DNA from: Pseudocercospora fijiensis CIRAD86
Taxonomy: Eukaryota > Ascomycota > Dothideomycetes > Mycosphaerellales > Mycosphaerellaceae
DNA length: 64,000 nucleotides
Direction of reading: 5' to 3'
Assembly (NCBI RefSeq): GCF_000340215.1
Contig: NW_006921540.1
Coordinates: forward strand, 3,611,402 to 3,675,401
The position numbers were made by a program, and so were the translations under genes. Below, piece by piece: positions 1 through 10,685 of this stretch. Positions within the stretch are counted from its first letter, which is position 1, and each line of letters begins with the position of its first letter. The notes below the pieces were generated by a model. It saw nothing but the letters and a program-made list of their open reading frames with translations, was not told the origin of the DNA and did no database searches.

Positions 1-1324
1 TAAGATCTATAGTAGATTATTGCCGCTAAACATAATAGCGTAGACTCTATTAATCTAGATAGGCCTTAGAGTGTATTCCTTCCTTAGATAAAGCAGCCTA
101 AGAATCTTACGTAGACCTTCTAAGTAGATGTCGCGGTATACTTCTACTACTTCTAGATAGGCTGCCGTATCGTATACTAGTCGGCGGATCTCCTCGAGGC
201 TAAGCGGATTATTAGTATTATTAATCTAGCGGTATCTATCCTAGAAGAATGCTTTGTATTCGGACTTATTCGCTAGCTACTAGATCTCTAGCAGATAGCT
301 AAAATCTAGGCGCTCGCGACTTACTATAGCGCGACCTAGTAACTCGGTCGGATATTGCTATTATTAGCTATTAGTACGAACGCGTCGAATAGTACGCTTC
401 TAGTTCTTATCTTGCTTCTTTTGTGTATTTACGGCATTCTACTACTTCTTACTAAGCTTCTTAAGCGGTATACTAGGCTAGATCGAGTCGAGTATAGCGG
501 CGCGGCGAGATTAGAGATTAGAGATAGCGAGGAGGCGGCGGTAGTAGCAAGGTTATAGAAGTATAATATACTAGAAGCAGTAGTAGTAGTAGTAGTAGCA
601 GTAGTAGTAGTAATAACTAAACGGCTATACAAATAGTATCGAGTGTCGAAAGCGCGAGTCCTTAACGTTAGCGCGCACTTTAGAAGTTAATGTTTAGTAA
701 CGAAGTTTGCTACGCTAGCGGTAGTAAGGTCGACTTTTAAATACTATAGATTAACCTAGAAACGGCTAGTAGACCGACTTCTAGCTTTTACGAGACAAAC
801 GCGCGTATACTAAGTAAATTAGTGTATAGGAAGGGTAAAAAGCAAACAGAGAGGGCTATAAAGGCTACTCGCCCTAGGTAGTAAAACAGAGGCAACGTAT
901 TAATAATATAGACATTCTAAATACGGGAGATTATAGCGGTAGTATTTCTTAGGCTCCGCGTACCCTTTATAGCTTGTTAGATGCTTCGTTTATATATATA
1001 TAGTATAAGGTAGGGTAGAACAAACAGAGCGTACGTAAGGTTATCTTAGTATACTAAGAATTAAGTATATATTTCGTATTTTAGTAGATACTTTATATAG
1101 ACAATTTAATAGATCGTATTATTACGTAGGACCCTTTTTCTAGGTTAGTCGATATCTAGCGTAGAACTAGTGCACTATATGCGATTGTTTAATTCTAATA
1201 TAGTAGGTTATATAAGGGCCGAACGGGTTAGTCTTAGGCGCTTCGCTATAGGCTTAGTATAGACCGCTAAGCTAGATATATATTAGTATACTTAGCGGAG
1301 AGATAATATAAGGACGTAGAGACA
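1..1324. repeat. RIP-degraded AT-rich block (left flank)
   Basis: This stretch is dense in TA, CTA and TAG and poor in CA and TG, while CG is kept, unlike the genes that follow. That is the expected trace of repeat-induced point mutation acting on CpA. No open frame looks like a protein. A run of TAG triplets lies near 575-612. It is probably the edge of a dead transposon, but the element cannot be named. Confidence 0.8.
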
Positions 1325-1326
1325 GA

Positions 1327-1390
1327 GTAGAAGGTAGAAGGTAGAAGGTAGAAGGTAGAAGGTAGAAGGTAGAAGGTAGAAGGTAGAAGG
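1327..1390. repeat. Heptanucleotide microsatellite GTAGAAG, about nine copies
   Basis: The 7-bp unit GTAGAAG is repeated without interruption. One further copy follows after a short spacer at about 1402-1410. It sits at the junction where RIP-type sequence gives way to normal sequence, so it marks the left boundary of the gene island. Confidence 0.9.
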
Positions 1391-1862
1391 TGCTAAATTT
1401 AGGTAGAAGGTCCATGCAAGCCTACAAAGCGGGGCGCCTGAATGGAGGTAGCATTGGCGCAGCTCCATCACCACCCCAAGAGACATCGACATTACCGACA
1501 AGGATAATAGATAAGACCAAATCCCAGCATCTTCACACGACCTCCCATGCATGCCATGCCTCATTCTTATTTCGAACCACGATCAACACCTTCCTTTAGG
1601 ATCACCACGTGGAATCAACGCAAGCAATTGAACTTCAAACTCTATATATACCGGTATCAAAGGCAGCCTTGTTGCACTACGGAGGATTGGTTACTCCAAC
1701 ATCCTAGCTCTTTCCCAACAAAGCTAGACAACATTCCACACAACACGAGATGATCCCGAAAGGACCACCACGCATCAACAACCGTCGCTGATCAAGCCGT
1801 CAGACAGCGCTCCTTTAACCAAACTTGGCCTTCTGCCCGTAGGCCGCAGGCGCAGGCGTATA

Positions 1863-1925
1863 GATAAGCCTGATAAGGTCGCACACAACCCCAGCCTCGC
1901 GATCCGGGGGCTGGGGCAGCTTATC
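1863..1925 (+). promoter_or_regulatory. Cluster of GATAAG sites (AreA/NIT2-type)
   Basis: GATAAG occurs at 1863-1868 and 1872-1877, and its complement CTTATC at 1920-1925: three sites within 63 bp, about 400-460 bp before the ammonium permease start. Fungal GATA factors AreA/NIT2 bind HGATAR elements in pairs and switch on ammonium and other nitrogen uptake genes when nitrogen is poor. Presence of the sites is seen; nitrogen control of this gene is inferred. Confidence 0.65.
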
Positions 1926-2259
1926 GTCTGTCTCACGAACCGCAATGCCAAACCACGATTTCGTTTCTGCCACGCGATCGATTGATGAGGATGGAATCCG
2001 TGCTTTGCCGACAACCACGTTTGGGCGACATCTACCGCCAATAGGTGAGCGCAATTCAAGGATTCATGTTTCTGCTGTTATCTTTGCCAAGACCCTTCAT
2101 GTCTTTCAGCCTTTGTTGTCTGAGATCGGCTTTTGCGATAGGCTTCTTATACATATGCAGTAGTATCTACCGAATGAACGTTGCTTGCTTGCTTGCTTGT
2201 AAGAAGCTTCTGTTCTCGTCGCTGCCGGGACGATCAAGCGTATTGCTAAGTTGCATAGC

Positions 2260-2290
2260 TTCTTTTTTCTTCTTCTTCTTCTCCTTCACT
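2260..2290 (+). promoter_or_regulatory. CT-rich tract before the permease start
   Basis: A nearly pure pyrimidine run of about 30 nt ends roughly 35 nt before the ATG at 2324. Such tracts are typical of fungal core promoters, and transcription often starts just downstream of them. Confidence 0.5.
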
Positions 2291-2323
2291 TCCAAGTGAA
2301 CCTTTTCCAAAACAGAAAAGAAT

Positions 2324-3953
2324 ATGGCAGAATTCATAGCAGTAAGCCACCTACCCCTTCCAAACCCAACCCGCACATCACCTACTCATTCCTCATTCTA
2401 GCCCGAATTCAACCCCACCTCCCCCTCCGGCGGCAACCCCTTAAAAATCGACGTAAACGCCCAATACACCGGTTTCGAATACCACTACGTCTACCTGATC
2501 TTCTGCGGTTTCATCGTCTGGCTCATAATCCCCGGAATCGGATTACTCTATGGCGGACTCGCACGGCGGAAAAGCAGTTTGTCGTTACTCTTCCAGAGTC
2601 TCATGGTGGCGGCCGTCACGACTTTTCAATGGATGTTTTGGGGCTATTCGTTGGCGTATTCGCGCACGGCGAATGCTTTTATAGGGGATTTGGAGAACTT
2701 CGGGTTGCGGCATGTCAGGGCTGCGCCGAGTCCGGGGAGTGTTTATATTCCTGAGGTAGGTATGGTGATGATGGGGATTGGTGTTGAATGATTTCATGCT
2801 GATGATTGGGTTATTAGATTGTGTTTTGTCTCTATCAGTTGCTTTTCTGCGCTTGTACCGTGCAGATTGTGATTGGAGGGTCGTTTGAGCGTGGTCGCAT
2901 CATTTCTTCCCTCATTTTCAGCTTCTTTTGGGCCTCGATCGTCTACTGTCCGATCGCATGCTGGACGTGGAATAGCAATGGCTGGCTCTACAACTTGCCC
3001 TCTCTCGACTTCGCCGGTGGAGGGCCGGTCCACATCGCTTCCGGGTGGGCTGGTCTGGCATATGCCTTTATACTCGGCAAGCGAAGACAGACGGGAGAAA
3101 AGACGCACAAGAAGCCGCATAATACTACGCTCGTCTTCCTCGGCACGATTTTGATCTGGTTTGGATGGTTCGGTTTCAATGGCGGATCTGCGCTTAATGC
3201 TAGCATTCGTGCTATGTATGCTGCTTTCAACACTAATGTCGCCGCTTCGACCGGAGTTTTGGGCTGGGTCGTCGTCGACTTTATCAGAACCAAGGGGAAA
3301 TTCTCTGTGGTTGGTGCTTGTGAGGGGGCGATCGCTGGTCTGGTCGGAATCACACCTGCGGCTGGGTAAGTCGGAACCGATGTCGATGGGCCGGGTGTTG
3401 CTGATTGTGTTCTAGTTATGTGAGCTTCTGGCTCGCTGCTGTCATCGGCTTCGTCACAGCTGTTGTGTGCGCCAGTCTGCAGAATCTGAACGAATGGATC
3501 AACATCGACGAAGGGCTGGAGGTCTTCAAGCTGCACGGAATTGGCGGGATGATGGGCTCCTTCTTGACGGGAATATTCGCAGACGAGACGATTTCGGCGC
3601 TGGACGGGAGCTCGCGCTACCCGGGTGGCATCAATGGCAATGGCGTGCAAGTTGGCAAGCAATTTGCTGAGATCACGGCCATCAGCTCGTACAGCTTCGT
3701 GGTGACGTGCATTCTGCTTCTCATCCTCAAATTCATTCCTGGACTTGGGCTACGGGTGAGCGAGGAAGCGGAGATTCGTGGTCTCGATCTCGACCAATTC
3801 TTCGATGAACAGATTGGTGACTGGTGCGAGTTCGAGACATTCTTAGGCAACCATCAAGTCACACATGGGGTGACGAGAGGAGGTGATCCGATCAGCTCAA
3901 CGGTTAGCATGGAGAAGAAGGCCGCTGGAGAGGAGGCAGAAAAGCAGGCGTGA
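2324..3953 (+). CDS. Ammonium permease (Mep/Amt family)
   Basis: Plasma-membrane ammonium transporter of about 485 residues in four exons: 2324-2341, 2402-2755, 2818-3365 and 3416-3953. The first exon encodes only six residues (MAEFIA). An in-frame TAG ends at 2401, so the second exon cannot start by itself and the 60-nt first intron is required. Family landmarks are in order: the fungal Mep segment FQWMFWGYSLAYS, the LDFAGGGPVH motif with the conserved Asp near residue 188 and the first pore His near 196, the block FGFNGGSALN, and the second pore His near 347 in HGIGGMMG. Eleven membrane spans are expected from the family. The C-terminal tail is charged and may be regulatory. GATAAG sites upstream suggest nitrogen control. 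Which paralogue (high- or low-affinity, sensor or not) cannot be told. Confidence 0.95.
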
Positions 3954-4251
3954 GGGTGCGCGAAGTTTGTTTATGATTTCTAGAGTACATATGATCAGGT
4001 TGTAGGCCTGCAACAAGGCTTCTATAGCTGAACCATGCAATCTCATTCTACTCATGTATGCATTTGTTACTAATCGTGTCTATACCTAGTCCACTCGGCC
4101 TCCAGGTTGGCTCAATCCTGTAAAAACCTTATAGCTCTGATATAGAAGTATATAGATACCGCTCAAATTTCCCAACTTCCCCTCCGATGTTGTATAATAA
4201 AGACTTGCCTCGTCACCGTAGCCGCCATTCAACCATTGCATTCCCATCACC

Positions 4252-4500
4252 ATGCGCCTCACGCTCTCCACACCGCTTCTCCTTCTATCGGCAGCAACAG
4301 TCGCTTAGGGTATAGTCGCGTGGCACTGTGATGACACAGATTCAATGGGCTACAACAACTGTGGGAAAACAGATCATGATGAGTGTACTAGTGACCGTGG
4401 ACTGGTGGTGCTTGGTTCGTCGGTCTGGCGTGGGTCGGGGATGGTTGTTGGCAGATGGAGGGATCTTGTTGCGGTGATGAAAGAATTGTTGCTGCTGTAG
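4252..4500 (+). pseudogene. Small secreted Cys-containing protein, broken by a TAG at the signal-peptide end
   Basis: The ATG at 4252 opens a clear secretion signal (MRLTLSTPLLLLSAATVA). The frame is then stopped by TAG at 4306-4308, exactly where cleavage would be expected, and runs on open to TAG at 4498-4500. The continuation is rich in Cys, Asp, Asn and Gly (WHCDDT, NNCGK, DECTS), as in small secreted proteins. One C-to-T change (CAG to TAG, a CpA to TpA change of the RIP kind) would explain the break. The last 25 codons look less protein-like, so an unrecognised intron after about 4390 is possible. No function can be assigned. Alternatives are a chance frame, or a start whose signal is spliced onto other sequence. 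Confidence 0.5.
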
Positions 4501-5308
4501 TTTGCTGATTGTCTGAGGGTCGTTTTGAAGTAGCTGGATAGGATCTTCTAAATGTGCTGTGGATTACGTGATGTGGATGTCGAAAAGTCAGGCACCGAGG
4601 CATCTTCATTTCATTCCGCAGCAGCTAGCGGACGATGCACGCTACGTCATTCGTGTGAGGCTCACTTCGGTCAGTGAAGTGAAGGAATGCTTCCGTGGTC
4701 GTGCACTAAACAATCTCCACTGGGCCACGCACGCCACACTGTGGACTTTCAGGTGAAAAGGGTCTCGGAGGTCGTCACGGCAATTTTTATGCACGAGCCA
4801 ACATTGTCGTTCGACTTCGGCCAAGTCGCTTTCGTAAGGGTAAGGGTCCGACCACGCATCAGGGTGCCACAAGGCAAAGCAAAGCCGGAGAGCTTCCTTG
4901 GCGCAACGTCCGGCCGACCCTTAGTTCTACCCTCAGCAGCGCCGATCCCCACCGGTGCACTTCTCTGCTGAAAGCTGCCGAAGCGCCACACCAATCCATT
5001 TCATATCGTTGACGCATTCCACTTGCCAGCCGCGCCCTCATCACCCTCACCCCCCGTGTGCTGTGTTTGGCATTCTGAGCAACGCCGTTCTTCATCTCCG
5101 TCGGACCGCTTGGCTGCGAGTTCGCCGCCTGACTTACCCACTACTCCCTGTCCAGCCCCGTGCAGTCAGCGCGCCGGTCGTAGAAGCACGTCGGCACGAT
5201 AAGCGGCCCACCTACCTCCCGAGATCAGCGGCTCTTCTTTTTGTATGCACTCCTGTTCTCACGCCACTCTTTCGAGAACCCTTCCACTGATTCAACACAC
5301 ACCCGAAA
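4501..5308. other. Intergenic, promoter and leader of the P450 reductase gene
   Basis: No coding frame is convincing on either strand. The last 300 nt are C-rich and low in G, as in fungal promoters and leaders, and end in an A-rich context directly before the ATG. Confidence 0.5.
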
Positions 5309-7452
5309 ATGGCGTCTCTCGATACACTGGACATCATCGTCCTGGTCGTCTTACTGCTGGGAACCGTCGCCTACTTCACAAAGGGCACATACTGGGCAGT
5401 ACAGAAAGATCCCTATGCCAACGCCAACGCCAATGGCCACGCTGGAAAGGCGGGCAAGACGCGGAACATCCTCGAGAAGATGGAGGAGTCCGGCAAGAAC
5501 TGTGTTGTCTTCTATGGCTCTCAGACTGGTACCGCCGAGGACTATGCTTCTCGATTGGCGAAAGAGGGATCTTCGAGATTCGGCTTGAAGACCATGACGG
5601 CAGATTTGGAAGAGTATGATTACGAGAATCTGGACCAGTGGCCGGAGGACAAGATCGCCTTCTTTGTGCTGGCCACATATGGCGAGGGAGAGCCCACGGA
5701 TAACGCGGTTGAGTTCTACGAGTTCATTCATGGAGACGAGCCCAGCTTCAGCGAAAAGAGTGCTGAAGAGCAGCCACTTTCAAACATGAAGTACGTCGCA
5801 TTCGGTCTGGGCAACAACACCTACGAACACTACAACTCCATGGTGCGCGAGGTCGACAAGTCGCTCACTAAGCTCGGTGCTCAGCGCATTGGCGCGGCCG
5901 GTGAAGGTGACGATGGTGCTGGAACCATGGAAGAAGATTTCCTTGCATGGAAGGAGCCAATGTGGACCGCTCTCGCCGAGGCAATGCAATTGGAAGAGCG
6001 TGAGGCTGTTTACGAGCCCAACTACGAAATCACCGAGATGCTTGAAATGAGCGCCGAGACTGACACAGTCTACCTGGGAGAGCCAAACAAGAATCACCTT
6101 GAAGGACACTCCAAGGGCCCATACAACGCACACAATCCATACATCGCACCAATCGCTGAGTCTCGCGAGATCTTCCACGATCAGACGCGAAACTGCCTGC
6201 ACATGGAGATTGACATCTCTGGCTCCAATTTGTCTTACACTACAGGTGATCACATTGCTGTCTGGCCCAACAATGCCGGCAAGGAAGTCGACAGGCTTCT
6301 CGAAGTCTGCGGTCTGTCCGAGAAGCGAAATACTGTGATCAAAGTAAAGGGACTTGATGCCACTGCCAAGGTGCCCTTCCCAACACCTACCACTTACGAC
6401 ACCGTCTTCCGATACCAGCTTGAAATCTGCGCTCCTGTCTCCCGTCAATTCGTCGGCACCCTCGCCCAATTTTCGCCAAATGACGAGATCAAGGAGAAGA
6501 TGACCAAGATCGGTGCCGACAAGGATGTATTTGCAGAGGAAGTTGCCAAGAAGAACTTCAACATCGCACAGTTCCTTCAGTACGTCGGAAATGGTGAAAA
6601 GTGGCCCAAAATCCCCTTCTCGCTCTTCATCGAAGGCTTGAACAAGATCCAACCTCGCTACTACTCGATTTCCTCTTCATCCCTGGTCCAGAAGCATAGG
6701 GTTGCAATCACCGCTGTGGTAGAGTCTGTGGAAGTTCCTGGCGCGCCACATATCGTCAAGGGTGTGACCACAAACTACTTGCTCTCGCTCATGCTCAAGC
6801 AGCATGGTGAGGCAAACCCAGATCCACACGGCCTGAACTACGCCATCACAGGTCCTCGAAACAAGTACGACGGCTGCCACGTTCCAGTCCACATCCGACA
6901 CTCAAACTTCAAGTTGCCATCGGACCCAAGCAAGCCCATTATCATGGTCGGTCCAGGTACTGGTGTGGCTCCATTCCGTGGTTTTGTGCAGGAGAGAGCG
7001 CAGCAGGCCAAGAATGGCGAGAACGTTGGAAAGACGATACTCTTCTTCGGATGCCGAAATCGCACAGAAGACTTCATCTATGAGAAGGAGTGGGAGGTGA
7101 GTTGAGATTCAAACATATCCTACCTATGAGCGGCCGACTAATCTTGAATCAACAGCAATGGACCAAAGACATGGGCGGTGCATTCGAGCTCGTCTGCGCG
7201 TTTTCCCGAGAAACCGAGAAGAAGGTATACGTACAGCACAGGCTAAAGGAGAGAGCAGAGGAAGTCAACAAGTTGCTCGAGCAAAAGGCATACTTTTACG
7301 TGTGCGGTGATGCTGCGAACATGGCTCGGGAGGTCAACGAGATCCTCGCACAGATCATCTCCGAGCAAAGAGGCGTGGACAAGAAGAAGGGCGAGGACAT
7401 TGTGAAGTCAATGAGAGCCGCCAACCAGTACCAAGAGGATGTCTGGTCATAG
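5309..7452 (+). CDS. cprA: NADPH-cytochrome P450 reductase
   Basis: Endoplasmic-reticulum diflavin enzyme that passes electrons from NADPH through FAD and FMN to cytochromes P450 and squalene monooxygenase. Two exons, 5309-7096 and 7156-7452, are separated by a 59-nt intron and give 694 residues, the usual length. A single N-terminal membrane anchor spans about residues 8-24. The flavodoxin domain begins near residue 65 with the FMN phosphate loop YGSQTGTAEDYA. The FAD domain carries the RYYSISSSS motif near 450. The NADP domain has GPGTGVAPFRGF near 548 and CGDAANMAREV, and the chain ends in DVWS with the C-terminal Trp that stacks on FAD. The start context AAAATGG is favourable and there is no upstream in-frame ATG. 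Confidence 0.98.
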
Positions 7453-10400
7453 AGGAGTGCGAACTCCATTTTTTCGATTGCGCACTCACTCCGTCCTTCA
7501 TCGGAAGCGATGCGTGGGGCAATTGTGTTTTAGCGATCTGGAGTCGGTAATGGTAGCGTGGAATTGTGCCGCGATGTGACGGCTTGTTTCCCGGACGCAA
7601 GTGACGGCGTACTCCTTCCTGGCGCTATACAGCAAATCTTTTTGTAGATGCCTTCCGCAGTTCGATACATACACGAGTGTCCATGACAAAAATGTGCAAT
7701 GGAATGGTGCTGGTAGCGCGACGCGACGTACGTGCGGAAATGCTTTTCATATGTCTGAAACATGCAACGATATCGCTTTGCATCAGAACAGGGTTCAACC
7801 TGGAGAAAGCTTGGGCCATTTGGTTGTCGGAAACCTTGAATTCAGGAGATTCTCAGCTCCGGCTGGTTCTTTCTTGACATCAGGCGACATGAAGCCGTAC
7901 AGTACAGTAAATTGATTGGAAAGAAGACCTCGGGTGTAACAACACGTCGCAATCGCTCTCAAGAGATGAAGTTGTCAGCTAGGATGGCAGTCGAGGAAGA
8001 ATGTCGGATAACGAGGAAGGACCATTTGTCGACAACGTCGAGCAGGTGCTATGCTGGACCAAGATCCTGAAGTGCACTCTGCTCGAGATGCGTCGTACAC
8101 TCGACTCTGTTTGTAGAGACGCGTCGAGTTGTTCCAGTCATTTGACGCTGCCGTGGACGTCAAGATACCGGCAGACTTCGGGACGTCGCGCAGTATGCTG
8201 CTGGCCGAGCGCCGACTGTTCCCAAGAACCAGGTTCGGAGCGCTGGGACTGGAGCATCTTTGCCCGTCCTTGCTAATGTCAAAGCTGATGGCGCCTAATG
8301 TTGTGATCGTCGGGCCGCGAGAGCCAGCGCTGATAGTATGGTGTGGTGTGAGGGTTCATGTGTGATGCTTTGGGCATCCGGGGAAATGTCAATCTTGCAT
8401 TGCATTGCAGGCATGGATACGAAGCGACTCGACGGACCCCTCCCAGTCTATGGTCGCACGACGTCGGCAACGGACCTCGAGGCGGCACCTTGCTGAACAA
8501 CTGGCCTTCTCCGCTGACGGACAACGCACAACGCGTCTTCCCAAATCTGGTCAAACGACTCGCCATCTTGTGGAAGCCTGATCGCTTGCAGATTCGGAGA
8601 CCACGATGACGGGTTGGGTGCCAGTGCAGTACGGATTTGGGGGGCAGCTGACAGCATCTGCACCGCTGGCTGGGTATGTATGCTGCTCAGCAGCATGAGT
8701 TTCGTGTAAGCAGAAGCGAAATAGGAAGGGAAACAGTGTCAGGTGCTGATCAGAACTGGGCACGGATTAGGAGTCGGTCTGATGATATGGCTGCTGCTGC
8801 ACATCAACCAGGTTGGAGCCACCGTTAGCCGGGTTGACAAGGACAGGCGGCAAAGGCGCACACAATCAGATGCAGGTACAACATTGGATCAGCATTGTCA
8901 TGGCTAAAATTGGGCGCTGTGAGAGCGGAAGTCTCGTTCTTGTTAAACCTGCATCAAACACGCAGCCATAATGGCGTCAGCGCCCTGCGAGAGCCGCGAT
9001 GCAGAAACGACATCTTTCCCCACATCGCCAACGGCAATGCGGCGTGGGTAGAGGTGTTTCGAATGTTGAACGATAGGCAGTGGGTGGAAGTTGGAGGATT
9101 GGCATTGGCACTACATCCCGGACCCGCTACGGCTACTGTACGGCTGCTCGATCGAAGGGCCCGTTCGGCGGCTCGCGAAAATGATAGATCACATTTGAAA
9201 GATCCGGTCGATGCGGGATTGCGCACTTCGATCAGGAAGCTAGTCAGATGAGATGCTCGTCTGCACGGGCGCTATCGAGGCCAGTCGGTGGTGTGGTAAC
9301 GGTTCACATGTGCGCGGGATGGAGGGCAGAAGCGATGGAGTGAGCGTTTGGTGGCGTCTCGCAAAGCTTAATCATGCAGAGCGCATCGCTTTGTGTAGCC
9401 TCGCGATGAGTGGTTTGTAGAAGGGTTGAGAGCAGCGCTGCCTTTAGAACAAAGGCGGCAGGGCTTGCAGGTGCAAAACAATCGACCGGCCCCTGCGTGT
9501 GACAGGTCGAGCCGTTGACTGCAGGCCATAACAAAACCGCTCCGCCTCGCCCTCGAGCCTGATGCCGTTTTGCTCTGATGCCATCCGGCACATCCCTCTG
9601 CGCCATTGATCTATCATTCCCAAGCCATTGAGCCTCTTGATCACCCGCCCATCGCCAGCACCATCCCTCTGCCATCACCGTTGCATCGCACCTCCCGGCC
9701 CCTGAAGCACTCCATCTGAGTGCGGGCGTGCACTCCATACCTTCCACCGACCCAGCATCGTTATTGCATCTGGCGATACGCACGGAATTGGCCGGAGAGT
9801 AGCAGCGACTCGTGGGAGCGAGACCAGCGTCGCATTTGCGCTCTGCGGGTGCCTCAGTTGACGGCGTTTGATCATCGATTTCAGCAAATACTCGACATCA
9901 CTTGCCCGTTCGGGAACAGAGCCACGCGACTCGACTGCCGCCCAACACGCTCACCACCTCCCATTGACGCCGACGGCATTCATTCCTACCGCAGAAACTG
10001 CAGAAATCGGCGTCGGCCTTGCCACCCGTGACTTCTGAGCTTTCAGGTGCGCTTTTGCAGCTCCTTCCTCACCTTCACCGTACGGACTAGTGCGAAACTC
10101 TGCTGCTGGCAACACCGACCTTTCTCTGCTCGACCTTCTGCTCTTCTTTCTCTCATCTCCCTCATACAACAACACCACCCAGTTCTTACACACTTCACAC
10201 TTCTGCTTTTTCTTCTTTCGTGCATTCGCCGTTGACATACCGCCTCTGCCAGCATCGCATCCCGCTTGTCACTCCTTCTCGCCGACATCTGCATTCTCGT
10301 CACCGTCGACCATCGACCGGCAGCACCATCGAGCTCGACTTTCATCCGCTTCAAGCAGGTGAGTCGGGCCCATTCCAAGCACTTTCTCTCTCACCGGGTT

Positions 10401-10685
10401 TCATCCCGAGACTCCCCGCCAGCAGCACCCTCGTCATCAGCCCACCTGACATCGCCATCACATGCCAACGCTGACATGTTGCATCACAGAGTCTCAAGTC
10501 ACGTTCCTTCCAGGACACCGTTGGAACATATCCATCCGTACCAGACCATCATCGGTAAGATTTCAAGCACTGTCTTTGGTGGCAGCGGCAACACTGGTTT
10601 GGACATCGGCCTCGCCTTGGCCAAATTCACCTGAGAACATCTTTATTGGAGCAAAAGCATTTCTGCACATCCCTCTGCACGCAAG
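7453..10685. other. Long intergenic region with no supported gene
   Basis: About 3.2 kb without a convincing protein. The open frames present (for example 8895-9251 on + and 9304-9783 on -) have random-looking composition and no domain. From about 10040 the sequence becomes pyrimidine-rich, as in a promoter and 5' leader, and belongs to the next gene. A leader intron is likely: a good donor GTGAGT lies at about 10360, with acceptors such as the CACAG ending near 10491. A non-coding RNA in the middle cannot be excluded. Confidence 0.5.
10120..10260 (+). promoter_or_regulatory. Pyrimidine-rich promoter and leader tract
   Basis: Dense CT runs (TTCTTTCTCTCATCTCCCTC and TTCTGCTTTTTCTTCTTTCG) lie 430-560 nt before the RNA-binding protein start. 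They are followed by the candidate leader-intron donor at about 10360, which suggests transcription starts here and that the mRNA has a long, spliced 5' UTR. Confidence 0.45.

Larger units (their letters stand above)
1412..2323. other. Upstream region of the ammonium permease gene
   Basis: No convincing coding frame is seen. The region holds the GATA-site cluster listed separately, a further GATAAG at 1510-1515, and a CT-rich tract just before the start codon. It is best read as promoter and 5' leader. Confidence 0.6.

Noticed and set aside
8895..9783. Frames of 118 (+) and 159 (-) codons in the long intergenic region
   Set aside because: No domain, no splice-supported extension, and random-looking composition.
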